This document shows, piece by piece, positions 25,869 to 35,579 of a stretch of DNA of 64,000 nucleotides. Position 1 is the stretch's first letter. Each line of letters begins with the position of its first letter. This DNA is from Betaproteobacteria bacterium (GTDB taxonomy: Bacteria; Pseudomonadota; Gammaproteobacteria; Burkholderiales; Casimicrobiaceae): assembly GCA_016716425.1 (NCBI GenBank), contig JADJWJ010000020.1:372001-436000 (forward strand). The letters are read 5' to 3'. Position numbers and translations under genes: made by a program. The notes beneath the pieces were generated by a model. It made no database searches and was not told the origin of the DNA. It saw only the letters and a list, made by a program, of their open reading frames with translations.

Positions 25869-27068
25869 CTAGCGCTCGCGGCTGCGCAGGCCTTCGCGCG
25901 ACCGGGCATCGGCGGCGGCCGGGGCGGCCGTCTCGGGCGGCGGTGCCACGCCAGGCCGCGGCGCCGCGGCTTCGGGGACGGCCGCTGCCGCGCCGGACTG
26001 CTGCATCAGCTTGTCGAGCGGCAGGTACAGCAGGTTGCTGCCGGACTTGGGGTCCACCAGCACCTTGCTCGTGCTGCCCAGCACCGACTGCATCATGTCG
26101 AGGTACAGGCGGTCGCGGGTGACGCCCGGCGCCTTCGTGTACTCGGTCAGCACCGAACGGAACCGCGACGCGTCGCCCTCGGCGCGCTGGGTGACCTCGG
26201 TGTTGTAGCCGTTGGCCTCCTCGAGCAGCCGCGAGGCCATGCCGCGCGCGCGCGGCACGACGTCGTTCGCGTACGCCTGGCCCTCGTTCACGAGACGGAC
26301 GCGGTCCTGCGCCGCCTTCACCGCGTCGTCGAATGCCGCCTGCACCTTGTCGGGCGGCTGCACGCTCTGCAGCGTGACCTTCTGCACGAACACGCCGGTC
26401 TTGTAGCGATCCATCAGCTTCTGCATCAGGTCGCGCGTCTGCTGGGCGATCTGCTCGCGCCCCTCGTACAGCGCGAAGTCCATCTTGCTGCGGCCGACGA
26501 CCTCGCGAATCGTCGACTCGGCGACCGACTTGACCATCTCCTCCGGCTTGCGGTTGTTGAAGACGAACGCCTCGGCGCTGTTGAGGTTGTACTGGACCGC
26601 GAACTGGATGTCGATGATGTTCTCGTCCTCGGTCAGCATCGTCGCTTCCTTGGCGTTCCGGTTCGCCGTCGAGTTGCGGTAGCCGATCTCGACGGTCCGC
26701 ACCTGCGAGAAGTCGACCAGCTCCACCGTCTCGATCGGAAACGGCAGATGCCAGCGCGGACCGGGCTGCGTGGTCTCGGTGAACTTGCCGAAGCGCGTGA
26801 CGACACCGCGGCGGCCTTCGTCGACGATGTAGAAGCCGCTGGCGAGCCAGACGGCTGCCACCAGCGCGATGACGAGCCCCGCACCGCCCAGCGCCATGCC
26901 GCGCCGGGGCGGTCCGTCGCCTCCGCCGCCGGCGCTATCGTCGCCACCGCCGCCGCGGCGCCCGAGGAAGTCGTTCAGCCGGCGATTTACGTTGCGCCAG
27001 ATCTCGTCGAGGTCGGGCGGACCGCCGCTGTTCCCGCGCTTGCCCCATTGGGGATCGTTGAGCGACAT
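25869..27068 (-). CDS. hflK: FtsH protease modulator HflK
   Basis: HflK is the partner of HflC. The 399-residue protein begins with the typical MSLNDPQWGKRG and a Gly-rich cytoplasmic segment, then one membrane helix (about residues 58-78, GLVIALVAAVWLASGFYIV), the SPFH domain (about 80-300) and a Pro/Ala-rich tail. It is downstream of hflX by 56 bases and upstream of hflC by 10. Confidence 0.95.
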   Translation of the reverse strand: MSLNDPQWGKRGNSGGPPDLDEIWRNVNRRLNDFLGRRGGGGDDSAGGGGDGPPRRGMALGGAGLVIALVAAVWLASGFYIVDEGRRGVVTRFGKFTETTQPGPRWHLPFPIETVELVDFSQVRTVEIGYRNSTANRNAKEATMLTEDENIIDIQFAVQYNLNSAEAFVFNNRKPEEMVKSVAESTIREVVGRSKMDFALYEGREQIAQQTRDLMQKLMDRYKTGVFVQKVTLQSVQPPDKVQAAFDDAVKAAQDRVRLVNEGQAYANDVVPRARGMASRLLEEANGYNTEVTQRAEGDASRFRSVLTEYTKAPGVTRDRLYLDMMQSVLGSTSKVLVDPKSGSNLLYLPLDKLMQQSGAAAAVPEAAAPRPGVAPPPETAAPAAADARSREGLRSRER

Positions 27069-27124
27069 CGAAGGACTTCGAAGTTGGTTGGACTACGGGG
27101 AGATGGAGGCGGCCCGAGCGCGAT

Positions 27125-28291
27125 TCAAGCAGATCGCGACGGCGCGGTCTCCTGGTCCCGGGGAGCCTGCTCGCGCGGTTCCGCCGCCTGCCCGGCGGGC
27201 GCCGGTGCAGGGAACCGCTCGGCGAGCGCGGACTTCAAGTCCGCGCACCCGGTACCGGTCACGGCACTCAGGCGAACGGTCGAAATGGTACCACAGCCGT
27301 CGCGCTCGACGCCCGGCGGCAGGCGCGTCAGGTCGATCTTGTTCAGCACCCGGATCTGCGGCACATCGGCGGCACCGATCTCGGCCAGCACGGCGTCGAC
27401 CGCGGCGATCTGCTCGTCGCGTTCGGGCGACGATGCGTCGATCACGTGCAGCACGAGGTCCGCGTCGGCGGCTTCGGTCAGCGTCGAGCGGAACGCGGCG
27501 ACGAGGTCGTGCGGCAGGTCGCGGATGAACCCGACGGTGTCGGACAGCACGACTGGCGCGGCGCCCGGCACGTAGACGCGGCGCAGCGTGGTGTCGAGCG
27601 TGGCGAACAGCTGGTCGGCGGCGTACGCGCCGGCGCGGGTCAACCGGTTGAACAGCGTCGTCTTGCCGGCGTTCGTGTAGCCGACGATCGCCACCGTGCG
27701 CACGTCGGCGCGGCGCCGCGTCCGGCTCTGCACGGCACGGCTGCGCGCGACGCGCGCGATGCGCCCGCGCAGCAGCTTCACGCGCGCGCCGATCAGCCTG
27801 CGGTCGGTCTCGAGCTGCGTCTCGCCCGGGCCGCGCAGGCCGATGCCGCCCTTCTGCCGCTCGAGGTGGGTCCAGCCGCCGGCCAGCCGCGTGGCCAGGT
27901 GCGCGAGCTGCGCCAGCTCCACCTGCAGCTTGCCCTCGGCGCTGCGCGCACGCAGCGCGAAGATGTCGAGGATGAGGCTCACCCGGTCGACCACGCGGCA
28001 CTCGAGCTTCTGCTCGAGGTTGCGCTGCTGCACGCCGGACAGCGTGTGGTCGAAGATCACCAGGTCCGCGCCCGTCGCGCGGCGAAGTGCGTCGATCTCG
28101 TCGACCTTGCCGCGGCGCGCGAAGGTCGCCGGGTCGGGATGGGTGCCGCGCCCGGTCACCGTGCCGGCGAGGTCGGCGCCGGCCGACACGGCGAGCGCGG
28201 AGAGCTCGGCCTGCCGCTGCTCCCGGTCGCCGTCGCCGGTGTCCAGCACGACCAGGATCGCGCGGTTGCCGCCTTGCGGACGTTCGAACAT
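27125..28291 (-). CDS. hflX: Ribosome-associated GTPase HflX
   Basis: HflX is an OBG-HflX family GTPase that splits stalled ribosomes, often after heat stress. The 388-residue protein has the N-terminal HflX domain, a Gly-rich linker (GGIGLRGPGETQLE) and a G domain with P-loop GYTNAGKTTLFN, the switch region LFATLDTTLR, DTVGFIRDLP and the NKID base-recognition motif. It follows hfq by 76 bases, the standard hfq-hflX-hflKC order. Confidence 0.96.
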   Translation of the reverse strand: MFERPQGGNRAILVVLDTGDGDREQRQAELSALAVSAGADLAGTVTGRGTHPDPATFARRGKVDEIDALRRATGADLVIFDHTLSGVQQRNLEQKLECRVVDRVSLILDIFALRARSAEGKLQVELAQLAHLATRLAGGWTHLERQKGGIGLRGPGETQLETDRRLIGARVKLLRGRIARVARSRAVQSRTRRRADVRTVAIVGYTNAGKTTLFNRLTRAGAYAADQLFATLDTTLRRVYVPGAAPVVLSDTVGFIRDLPHDLVAAFRSTLTEAADADLVLHVIDASSPERDEQIAAVDAVLAEIGAADVPQIRVLNKIDLTRLPPGVERDGCGTISTVRLSAVTGTGCADLKSALAERFPAPAPAGQAAEPREQAPRDQETAPSRSA

Positions 28292-28367
28292 CGGCGATCA
28301 GGCGCGCGCGGCTGCGCCGGGCATGCGGCCCGGCGTGCGTCGCGGTCCTATGCGCGGACCGCGCGAA

Positions 28368-28616
28368 TCAACTCTCGGCTTCGTGATTCGGCGCGTGGTG
28401 CGGCATCGCGACCGGACGGGCGGGAACCACCGTCGAGATCGCGTGCTTGTACACCATCTGGGTGACGGTGTTCTTGAGCAGGACCACATACTGGTCGAAG
28501 GACTCGATCTGTCCCTGCAGCTTGATGCCGTTCACGAGGTAGATCGAAACCTGAACGTGCTCCTTGCGCAGCGTGTTCAGGAACGGGTCTTGTAGCATTT
28601 GCCCTTTGTTGCTCAT
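28368..28616 (-). CDS. hfq: RNA chaperone Hfq
   Basis: Hfq is the hexameric Sm-like protein that pairs small RNAs with mRNAs. The 82-residue product starts at ATG 28616 (MSNKGQMLQDPFLN), not at upstream codons in the same frame. Sm1 (VYLVNGIKLQGQIESFD-like region) and Sm2 (VYKHAISTVVP) are intact, with Gln8 and the KH motif conserved. The short tail after the core is Pro/Ala/His-rich. It lies between der and hflX. Confidence 0.96.
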   Translation of the reverse strand: MSNKGQMLQDPFLNTLRKEHVQVSIYLVNGIKLQGQIESFDQYVVLLKNTVTQMVYKHAISTVVPARPVAMPHHAPNHEAES

Positions 28617-28711
28617 TGGCGAGCTCCGCTTTTGTTGTGGCACGCGGCGGCGGTACCGGCCCGCCGGCGGCACGCCGCCAAGTGGGCGGCGCCCGGCCTC
28701 GAACTACCGAA

Positions 28712-30076
28712 CTACCGCCGACGCGCGGGCGCACCGACGTACGGGTTGGCCCCGGCCTTGAATTGTATCCTAAGGGGGGTGCCGCGCAGTTGGAACGCGT
28801 CCGAGAAGAAATGTTCCAGGTAGCGGCGGTACGCGGCGGGGACGTGCTGCAGCGCGGTGCCGTGAACGACGATCAGCGGCGGGTTGACCCCCCCTTGGTG
28901 GGCGTAGCGCAGCTTCGGGCGCACCAATCCGGCGCGCGGCGGCTGCTGCCGCGCCACGGCCATCTGCAATGTCCGCGTCAGGCGCGGGGTCGGCAGCTTG
29001 ACCATCGCCGCGGCGAACACCTCGCCCACCGACTTCAGGACGGCGGCGACCCCCTTTCCGTCGCGCGCGCAGATGAAGTGCCGGGGCGCGAAGTCGAGGA
29101 ACGCGAGCTTGCGGTCGAGGTCGCGCTTCGCCTGCTCCCGCCGGTCGCCGTCGGCGGCATCCCACTTGTTGACGGCGACCACCAGCGCGCGCCCCGCCTC
29201 GAGGATGTGGCCGGCCAGGTGCGCGTCCTGCTCGGTGATCGCGTCGCTCGCGTCGACCAGCAGCACCACCACGTGCGCATCCTCGATCGCCTGCATCGTC
29301 TTGATCACCGAGAACTTCTCGACCGACTCGAAGACCTTGCCGCGGCGCCGGATCCCGGCAGTGTCGATCAGCTTGTAGCGGCGGCCACCCCGCTCGAAGT
29401 CGAGGTAGATCGCGTCGCGCGTGGTTCCGGGCTCGTCGAACGCGATCACGCGCTCTTCGCCCAGGATCGCGTTGACGAGCGTGGACTTGCCCACGTTGGG
29501 CCGGCCGACGATCGCGACCTTGATCGTGTCGGGGCGCTCGCGGTCCTCGGGCGGACGCGGCGGCTCGTCGGCGGTGTCGGCGCGGGCGACGAGCGACAGC
29601 GCATGGTCGACCAGCGCGCGCACGTTCTCGCCGTGCGCCGCGGAGATCGCGACGGGGTCGCCCAGGCCCAGTTCGTGGAACTCGGCCACCGCGCGCTCCT
29701 GCGGCAGCCCCTCCGCCTTGTTCACCGCGAGCACCACCGGGCGCCCCGACCGGCGCAGCAGGTCGGCGATCGCCGTGTCCTGCGGTGCCAGCCCCAGGCG
29801 GCCATCGACCATGAATACGACGACGTCGGACTCGGCGATCGCCTGCCGCGTCTGCTGCGCCATCGCGTGCAGGATGCCCGACGTCGCCTTCGGTTCGAAG
29901 CCGCCGGTGTCGACGACGAGGTACGGCTGCTCGTCGGCCCGCGCGCGGCCGTAGTGGCGGTCGCGCGTCAGCCCCGGGTAGTCGGCGACCAGCGCGTCGC
30001 GCGACTTCGTCAGGCGGTTGAACAGCGTCGACTTGCCGACGTTGGGGCGGCCGACGAGGGCGATCGTGGGCAACAA
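28712..30076 (-). CDS. der: Ribosome biogenesis GTPase Der
   Basis: Der (EngA) is a double GTPase that matures the 50S subunit. The 454-residue protein has two G domains, each with the P-loop GRPNVGKSTL (near residues 8-17 and 192-201), DTGG/DTAG switch motifs and NKAE and NKWD base-recognition motifs, then a C-terminal KH-like domain. The start is a TTG at 30076, with another TTG next to it and only a weak Shine-Dalgarno, so expression may be low or the exact start may differ. It follows bamB by 58 bases. Confidence 0.95.
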   Translation of the reverse strand: MLPTIALVGRPNVGKSTLFNRLTKSRDALVADYPGLTRDRHYGRARADEQPYLVVDTGGFEPKATSGILHAMAQQTRQAIAESDVVVFMVDGRLGLAPQDTAIADLLRRSGRPVVLAVNKAEGLPQERAVAEFHELGLGDPVAISAAHGENVRALVDHALSLVARADTADEPPRPPEDRERPDTIKVAIVGRPNVGKSTLVNAILGEERVIAFDEPGTTRDAIYLDFERGGRRYKLIDTAGIRRRGKVFESVEKFSVIKTMQAIEDAHVVVLLVDASDAITEQDAHLAGHILEAGRALVVAVNKWDAADGDRREQAKRDLDRKLAFLDFAPRHFICARDGKGVAAVLKSVGEVFAAAMVKLPTPRLTRTLQMAVARQQPPRAGLVRPKLRYAHQGGVNPPLIVVHGTALQHVPAAYRRYLEHFFSDAFQLRGTPLRIQFKAGANPYVGAPARRR

Positions 30077-30134
30077 GGGGAGCGCCTCGTGGCGGCGTGC
30101 TGCGCGGAGGATTCCCGCGCTGCGCGTCCTCGCC

Positions 30135-31346
30135 CTACTTCGCCGTCACGGCGTACAGGTTGCCGCCGGCCGACTGCCACAGCGCGCTGCCCGAGAACAG
30201 CGCCGGCTGCGACGTCGGCGCGGTGCCGTCGGTCGCGAGGCGGCCCACGTAGGCGCCATTGGTGGCGGACATGAGGTGCAGGTAGCCCTCGACGTCGACG
30301 ACGCCGACGAAATCGCCGACGAGCTGCGGCCCGCCGATCTTGCGCGCCGCGAGGCGGTCCTGCTTCCAGACGGAGGCGCCGGTCGCCTTGTCGAGCGCGT
30401 GCACGGCGCCCTTGTCGTCGGTGACGTAGAGGTATCGCGCGTCGACCGCGAGGCCGGTCAGGCTCGACACGTCGCGCGACCAGTTGAGGTTGCCGCGGGT
30501 GACGTCGAAGCAGGCGACGCGCCCCTGGTAGGCGACGGCGCACACCTGCTGCTGGTCGACGACCGGCAGGCTCGTCACGTCGGCAATCCGTTCGAGCTCG
30601 GTCGCGCCGCGCGGATTGGCGACCGCCGCGTCCCAGCCCGTGATGCCGGTCAGCATGTCGATCGCGAGCAGGCGCCCGCCCGCGGTGCCGAAGAACAGGC
30701 CGCCTCGCGTCGACACGCCGCCGGCGAAGTTGCGCACGGTGAGCGCCGGCGCCGCGCGTTGGAACACCCACTTCTTCGAGCCGTCGGCGGCGTTGAGCGC
30801 GTGGATGCTGCCGTCGCCGGCGAACACGGCGACCACGCCGTCGGCCACGCGCGGCGGCGACACGATCTCGGTCGATACCCTCGCCGTCCACTTCGGGTTG
30901 CCGTTGGACGCGTCGAAGGCGAGCACGTCGCCCTTGTCGGTGCCGACGACGACGACGTTGCCGTCGGCACCAGGCCCGGCCGACAGCGTCCGCGTCGCGC
31001 TGGCGCGCCAGACCGTGCGGCCGGTGGCGGGGTCGATGCGCGAGATGCCCCCGTCGGTGCTCGCCGCATAGACGGCGTCGGAGAGCACCAGCGGCGCGAA
31101 GCCCGGCACGGCCTTGCCGACCGCAGCCTGCCAGTTGATGCTCGCGGCGGCGGACGGCGTCAATTCGGGCAGCGGGCCCGGCTTCCTGGAATCCCCCCAG
31201 AGCCACCGCAGCGAGAACGACGGCGGCACCGGCAGGTATTCGTAGATCGTCGCGCAACCCCCGAGCGCGAGCAGGGCGAGCGCGGCGGCGACGACGCGCA
31301 CGCGGCGCGTCGCGCCTGCGCGCGGCGGACGGGCGGCGCGGCTCAT
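30135..31346 (-). CDS. bamB: Outer-membrane assembly lipoprotein BamB
   Basis: BamB is the beta-propeller lipoprotein of the BAM complex that inserts outer-membrane proteins. The 403-residue product has a lipoprotein signal with lipobox LGGC (acceptor Cys31) after a basic start. The mature part repeats the PQQ-like propeller pattern (GKVYALDAATG-type blades, for example VVVGTDKGDVLAFD and VYAASTDGGISRID). It overlaps yfgM by four bases (ATGA at 31343-31346). Confidence 0.94.
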   Translation of the reverse strand: MSRAARPPRAGATRRVRVVAAALALLALGGCATIYEYLPVPPSFSLRWLWGDSRKPGPLPELTPSAAASINWQAAVGKAVPGFAPLVLSDAVYAASTDGGISRIDPATGRTVWRASATRTLSAGPGADGNVVVVGTDKGDVLAFDASNGNPKWTARVSTEIVSPPRVADGVVAVFAGDGSIHALNAADGSKKWVFQRAAPALTVRNFAGGVSTRGGLFFGTAGGRLLAIDMLTGITGWDAAVANPRGATELERIADVTSLPVVDQQQVCAVAYQGRVACFDVTRGNLNWSRDVSSLTGLAVDARYLYVTDDKGAVHALDKATGASVWKQDRLAARKIGGPQLVGDFVGVVDVEGYLHLMSATNGAYVGRLATDGTAPTSQPALFSGSALWQSAGGNLYAVTAK

Positions 31347-32092
31347 TTCTTCGGCACGGCCGGGGCCGGCGCGGAGGGAGGTGTGGCCGGCGCGGCGGCA
31401 GGCGCGGCGCCGGCCGGCGGAAGCGTGATCGCCGCCGAGCCGGTGCCCTGCGCGGCCGGCGCGCCGCCGAGCGACTCGAGCTTGACCTGCACGTAGTTGC
31501 GGTACGGCGACTTCTCGTCGAACTTCGAGTACGCGAGCTCGTAAGCGGCGCGGGCGTCCGCGGTGCGGCCGGCGGCCGACAGCGCATCGCCGCGCAGGTC
31601 GGCGTACAGCGCAGCGAAGGTATCGCCGTGCTTCGCGTCGAGCATGGCCAGCGCCTCGTCGTACTTGCGGTCGTCGAGGAGCAGCTCGGCCATCCGGTAG
31701 CGGGCGATCTCCTTCAGCTCCGTCTCGCCGGCACGCTCGATCACCCACGCGAGCTGCGCGCGCGCGCCGGCCTTGTCGCCGGCGTCGAACATCATCTTGG
31801 CGGCCACGAGCGCCGCGCGCGGCGCGTAGCCGGTGCCCGCGAAGCGGTCCGCGAGCTGCGTTGCCGCATCCTTCGCCTTCGGCAGGTCGTTGGCCCGCGC
31901 TGCCTGCGTCATGGCGGAGAAGAGCGCCGAGGCTTCCTCTGCCTGTTTCGCCGTCCACCAGCGCCAGCCCTGCATGCCGGCGAACGCGATGGCCGCCACC
32001 ACGGCGACGGTCGTGACGACGTTGCCCCAGCGGTTCCACCATGCCTTGAGATCGTCGATCTGGTCCTGCTCTTCGAGGTCGTATACGGCCAT
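31343..32092 (-). CDS. yfgM: YfgM-like ancillary translocon protein
   Basis: YfgM is an inner-membrane, periplasm-facing TPR protein associated with SecYEG and periplasmic chaperones. The 249-residue product begins with an acidic cytoplasmic segment (MAVYDLEEQDQIDDLKAWW), one membrane helix (about residues 24-42) and TPR-like repeats (residues 55-200). The tail is a Pro/Ala-rich linker. It lies 24 bases after hisS and overlaps bamB by four bases. Confidence 0.9.
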   Translation of the reverse strand: MAVYDLEEQDQIDDLKAWWNRWGNVVTTVAVVAAIAFAGMQGWRWWTAKQAEEASALFSAMTQAARANDLPKAKDAATQLADRFAGTGYAPRAALVAAKMMFDAGDKAGARAQLAWVIERAGETELKEIARYRMAELLLDDRKYDEALAMLDAKHGDTFAALYADLRGDALSAAGRTADARAAYELAYSKFDEKSPYRNYVQVKLESLGGAPAAQGTGSAAITLPPAGAAPAAAPATPPSAPAPAVPKK

Positions 32093-32116
32093 AGGGGTCC
32101 TTGCGTTGCTGTTCGT

Positions 32117-33433
32117 TTACTGCGCGAGCGCGGCCAGCCGCGCCGGCACGTCGGCGGCCGGCACCGCGACCTGGTCGCCGGCGGTCCGCAGGGGTTTCAC
32201 GGCCACGGTGTTCGTGGCCGCCTCGTCGTCGCCGATGATGAGCGCGAAGCGCGCGCCGCTCGCGTCGGCCCGCTTCATCTGCGACTTGAAGCTGCCGCCG
32301 CCCGCGTGGACGACGACCGCGTGCCCGCGGTCGCGCAGCGCCTCGCCGACGCGGCGCGCGAGCGGGGCCGCCGCCTCGCCGGCGTGCACGACGTACGCGA
32401 GGGGCGCCGGGTCCACCGCGACGCCCGCCGCCTGCAGCAGCAGTATCATCCGCTCGACGCCGATCGCGAAGCCGCACGCGAAGTTGCGCTTGCCGCCGAG
32501 CGTCTCGAACAGGTCGTCGTAGCGGCCGCCGCCGGCCACCGTGCCCTGCGCGCCCAGCCCGCCGCCGGTCGCGACCCACTCGAACACCGTGCGGTTGTAG
32601 TAGTCGAGGCCGCGCACCAGGCGCGGGTTGATCTCGAACGCGAGCCCGGCGTCGGTGAGCTGCGCCTGCATGCCCTCGAAGTGCGCGAGCGCCTCGCCGT
32701 CGAGGAAGTCGACGAGCTTCGGCGCCGCCTCGATCATCTCCTGCATCGCCGGATTCTTGCTGTCGAGGATGCGCAGCGGGTTCGCGTGCAGCCGGCGCCG
32801 CGCGTCGTCGTCGAGGACGGCGGCGTTGCGCTCGAAGTGCGCGACGAGCGCGTTGCGGTGCGCGACCCGGTGGTCCCGGTCGCCGATCGAGTTGATCTGC
32901 AGCACGATGTCGGTGAGCCCCAGCGCACGCCACAGTCGCGCCAGCATCACGATCTGCTCGGCGTCGACGTCGGGGCCGGGAAAGCCCAGCGCCTCGACGT
33001 CGAACTGGTGGAACTGCCGGTAGCGGCCCTTCTGCGGCCGCTCGTGGCGGAACATCGGCCCCGCGGTCCACACGCGCTGCGGGCGGTCGTAGGTGAGGTT
33101 GTGCTGGATCGTCGCGCGGACGATGCCGGCGGTCGCCTCCGGGCGCAGCGTCAGCGACTCGCCGTTCAGCTTGTCCTCGAACGTGTACATCTCCTTCTCG
33201 ACGACGTCGGTGAACTCGCCGATGCCGCGCGCGAACAGCGCGGTCGGCTCGACGACGGGCACCCGGATGTTCCGGTAGCCGTACTGCGCGAACACCGCGC
33301 GCGTCGTGTCCTCGAAGCGCTGCCAGAGCGGCGCCTCGTCGGGCAGCACGTCGTTCATGCCGCGGACGGCCTGCAGTATTCCGGCCGTCGCAATGGCGCG
33401 CTGGCCGCGCAGCGGGACAGCGCGATCGGTCAC
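32117..33433 (-). CDS. hisS: Histidyl-tRNA synthetase
   Basis: HisS charges tRNA-His. The 438-residue class II synthetase starts at GTG 33433, which overlaps the ispG stop (GTGA). The body has motif 1 near the start (VRGMNDVLPDEAPLW), motif 2 (TLRPEATAGIVRA), the histidine signature LVRGLDYYNRTVFEW and motif 3 (GFAIGVERMI), with the anticodon domain at the C-terminus. It is 24 bases upstream of yfgM. Confidence 0.96.
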   Translation of the reverse strand: MTDRAVPLRGQRAIATAGILQAVRGMNDVLPDEAPLWQRFEDTTRAVFAQYGYRNIRVPVVEPTALFARGIGEFTDVVEKEMYTFEDKLNGESLTLRPEATAGIVRATIQHNLTYDRPQRVWTAGPMFRHERPQKGRYRQFHQFDVEALGFPGPDVDAEQIVMLARLWRALGLTDIVLQINSIGDRDHRVAHRNALVAHFERNAAVLDDDARRRLHANPLRILDSKNPAMQEMIEAAPKLVDFLDGEALAHFEGMQAQLTDAGLAFEINPRLVRGLDYYNRTVFEWVATGGGLGAQGTVAGGGRYDDLFETLGGKRNFACGFAIGVERMILLLQAAGVAVDPAPLAYVVHAGEAAAPLARRVGEALRDRGHAVVVHAGGGSFKSQMKRADASGARFALIIGDDEAATNTVAVKPLRTAGDQVAVPAADVPARLAALAQ

Positions 33434-34713
33434 ACCACCACCTTGATCGGCACCGTCCGCGTCGGAGGAACGAGCGCATCGACGCGCTCCTGGCCGCCGT
33501 ACCGCGCGCGCACGTAGGCGTCGACCAGCGCTTCGAACTCTTCGGCGATGCGGTCGCCTTTGAGCGTGACGGTCTTCTGCCCGTCGACGTAGACGGGCGC
33601 GACCGGCGTCTCGCCGGTGCCCGGCAGCGAGATGCCGATATTGGCGAGCTTCGACTCGCCGGGGCCGTTGACCACGCAGCCCATCACGGCAACGTGCAGG
33701 TTCTCCACCCCGGGATAGCGGTCGCGCCACGCGGGCATCGCCGCCCGCAGGTACGCCTCGATGCGCCCGGCCAGCTCCTGGAAGTAGGTGCTGGTCGTGC
33801 GTCCGCAGCCGGGGCACGCGGTGACCTGCGGCGCGAACGAGCGCAACCCCATCGACTGCAGGATCTCCTGCGCCACGAGCACCTCGCGCGTGCGGTCGCC
33901 GCCGGGCTCGGGCGTCAGCGACACGCGGATCGTGTCGCCGATGCCCTGCTGCAGCAGCACGGCGAGCGCCGCCGTCGACGCGACGATGCCCTTGCTGCCC
34001 ATGCCCGCCTCGGTGAGGCCGAGGTGCAGCGGGTAATCGCAGCGCCGCGCGAGCTCGCCGTAGACGGCGACCAGGTCCTGCACGACCGACACCTTGCACG
34101 ACAGCACGATGCGCTCGCCCGGGAGGCCGAGCGCCTCGGCGCGCTGCGCGCTGCCGAGCGCCGACTCGATGAGCGCCTCGCGCATCACGGCGTCCGCCGG
34201 CAGCGGCGCCGGCGCGCGCGCGTTGTCGTCCATCATCCGCGCGAGCAGGTCGGCGTCGAGGCTGCCCCAGTTGACGCCGATGCGCACCGGCTTGCCGAAC
34301 GCGATCGCCTGCTCGATCAGCACCGCGAACTGCGGGTCGCGCTTGATCCCCTTGCCGACGTTGCCGGGATTGATCCGGTACTTGGCGAGCGCCTGCGCGC
34401 ACTCGCGGTTGCCGGCCAGCAGCTTGTGGCCGTTGAAGTGGAAGTCGCCGATGAGCGGGACGCGGCAGCCCTGCGCGTCGAGCGCGGCGCGGATCGCGGG
34501 GACGGCCGCCGCGGCCTCCGCCGTGTTGACGGTGATGCGGACGAGCTCGGAGCCGGCGTCGGCCAGCGCGCGCACCTGCGCGACGGTGGCCGCGACGTCG
34601 GCGGTGTCGGTGTTCGTCATCGACTGCACGACGATCGGCGCGCCGCCGCCGATCGCGATGCCGCCGACGGTGGCGGCGCGCGTGCGGCGGCGTACGGGCA
34701 GCGTGGCGGCCAT
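33430..34713 (-). CDS. ispG: 4-hydroxy-3-methylbut-2-enyl diphosphate synthase IspG
   Basis: IspG (GcpE) is a [4Fe-4S] enzyme of the MEP isoprenoid pathway. The 427-residue protein has the TIM barrel and, at its C-terminal part, the ligand motifs CPGCGRT and CVVNGPGES. The N-terminal signature is GGAPIVVQSMTNTDTAD. The start is ATG 34713, or an in-frame GTG at 34722 that overlaps the rodZ stop as GTGA; the same GTGA junction is used by hisS and rodZ here. Its need for Fe-S clusters fits the isc operon elsewhere in the window, though there is no sign of co-regulation. Confidence 0.96.
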   Translation of the reverse strand: MAATLPVRRRTRAATVGGIAIGGGAPIVVQSMTNTDTADVAATVAQVRALADAGSELVRITVNTAEAAAAVPAIRAALDAQGCRVPLIGDFHFNGHKLLAGNRECAQALAKYRINPGNVGKGIKRDPQFAVLIEQAIAFGKPVRIGVNWGSLDADLLARMMDDNARAPAPLPADAVMREALIESALGSAQRAEALGLPGERIVLSCKVSVVQDLVAVYGELARRCDYPLHLGLTEAGMGSKGIVASTAALAVLLQQGIGDTIRVSLTPEPGGDRTREVLVAQEILQSMGLRSFAPQVTACPGCGRTTSTYFQELAGRIEAYLRAAMPAWRDRYPGVENLHVAVMGCVVNGPGESKLANIGISLPGTGETPVAPVYVDGQKTVTLKGDRIAEEFEALVDAYVRARYGGQERVDALVPPTRTVPIKVVV

Positions 34714-34718
34714 CGACG

Positions 34719-35579
34719 TCACTTGACGGTGAACTTGGCGACGTTCTGCCTGGTGAACGGCGCGGCGTCGAACGGGGCGCCGCGCCACGTGACCGCCACC
34801 GCCTCCGCGTTGCCGAGCACGACCTCCAGCGGCAGCGTGCCGCCGACCGCGTGCGTCGCACCGGGGTAGCCGATCGTCGACAGCACGAGCGCGCCCTTGC
34901 CGTCCTTCACCTCGATCCACGACGTGCCGCGGAACACGAGCACGAGCGGTGTATCGCCGGCGGCGGCCGCCGGCGGCACGACCTCGGTGGGCGGCGCGCC
35001 CGTCGCGGGCGTGGCCGCGGATGCGGCCGGTTCGACGGGCGCCGCGGCGGAACCCGTGTCGGCGGCGGGCACGGCCGGCGCGGGCGCGGGCGCCGCCGGC
35101 GCCGCGACCTTCCCGGCCGGCGCCTTGCCGTACTCGGCCAGCGGACGCGCGAACTCGTAGACGGCGCCGATGGCGACGATCGCGGTCAGCGCGAGCGGGA
35201 TCGCCCAGCGTGCGGCCTTGGGCTTCCCGTGCGCGTCCGCGGGCAATTCGCCGATCGCGCGCGTCGTCGGCGCGAGCGACGGGTGGTCGAGCGATGGCGT
35301 GGCGCCGCCCTCCGGCAGTGAGGCCAGCAGCGCGTCGGGGTCGAGCCGGACCAGGCGCGCGTAGTTGCGCATGAACCCGCGAATGAACGTGCGGCCGGGC
35401 AGCTGCGCGAAGGCGTCCTCCTCGAGCGCCTTCACCTGCCGCGGCGCGAGTTTCAGCTGCTGCGCGACCGCGTCGATCGTCAGTCCGGCGGCCTCGCGGG
35501 CCTCGCGCAGGCGCGTGCCGGCCGACGCCGCGGGCGGCGGCGCGTCGTCGCGCAGCGGCGTCTCGGAATCGCCGGTCAC
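34719..35579 (-). CDS. rodZ: RodZ-like cell-shape protein
   Basis: RodZ links MreB to the envelope. The 286-residue product has an N-terminal helix-turn-helix domain (residues 17-80, TRLREAREAAGLTIDAVAQQ), one membrane helix (about 130-150), an Ala/Pro linker and a C-terminal DUF4115 domain. The start GTG at 35579 overlaps the pilW stop (GTGA). The family assignment rests on this domain order; the gene sits between pilW and ispG, the conserved betaproteobacterial place. Confidence 0.88.
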   Translation of the reverse strand: MTGDSETPLRDDAPPPAASAGTRLREAREAAGLTIDAVAQQLKLAPRQVKALEEDAFAQLPGRTFIRGFMRNYARLVRLDPDALLASLPEGGATPSLDHPSLAPTTRAIGELPADAHGKPKAARWAIPLALTAIVAIGAVYEFARPLAEYGKAPAGKVAAPAAPAPAPAVPAADTGSAAAPVEPAASAATPATGAPPTEVVPPAAAAGDTPLVLVFRGTSWIEVKDGKGALVLSTIGYPGATHAVGGTLPLEVVLGNAEAVAVTWRGAPFDAAPFTRQNVAKFTVK

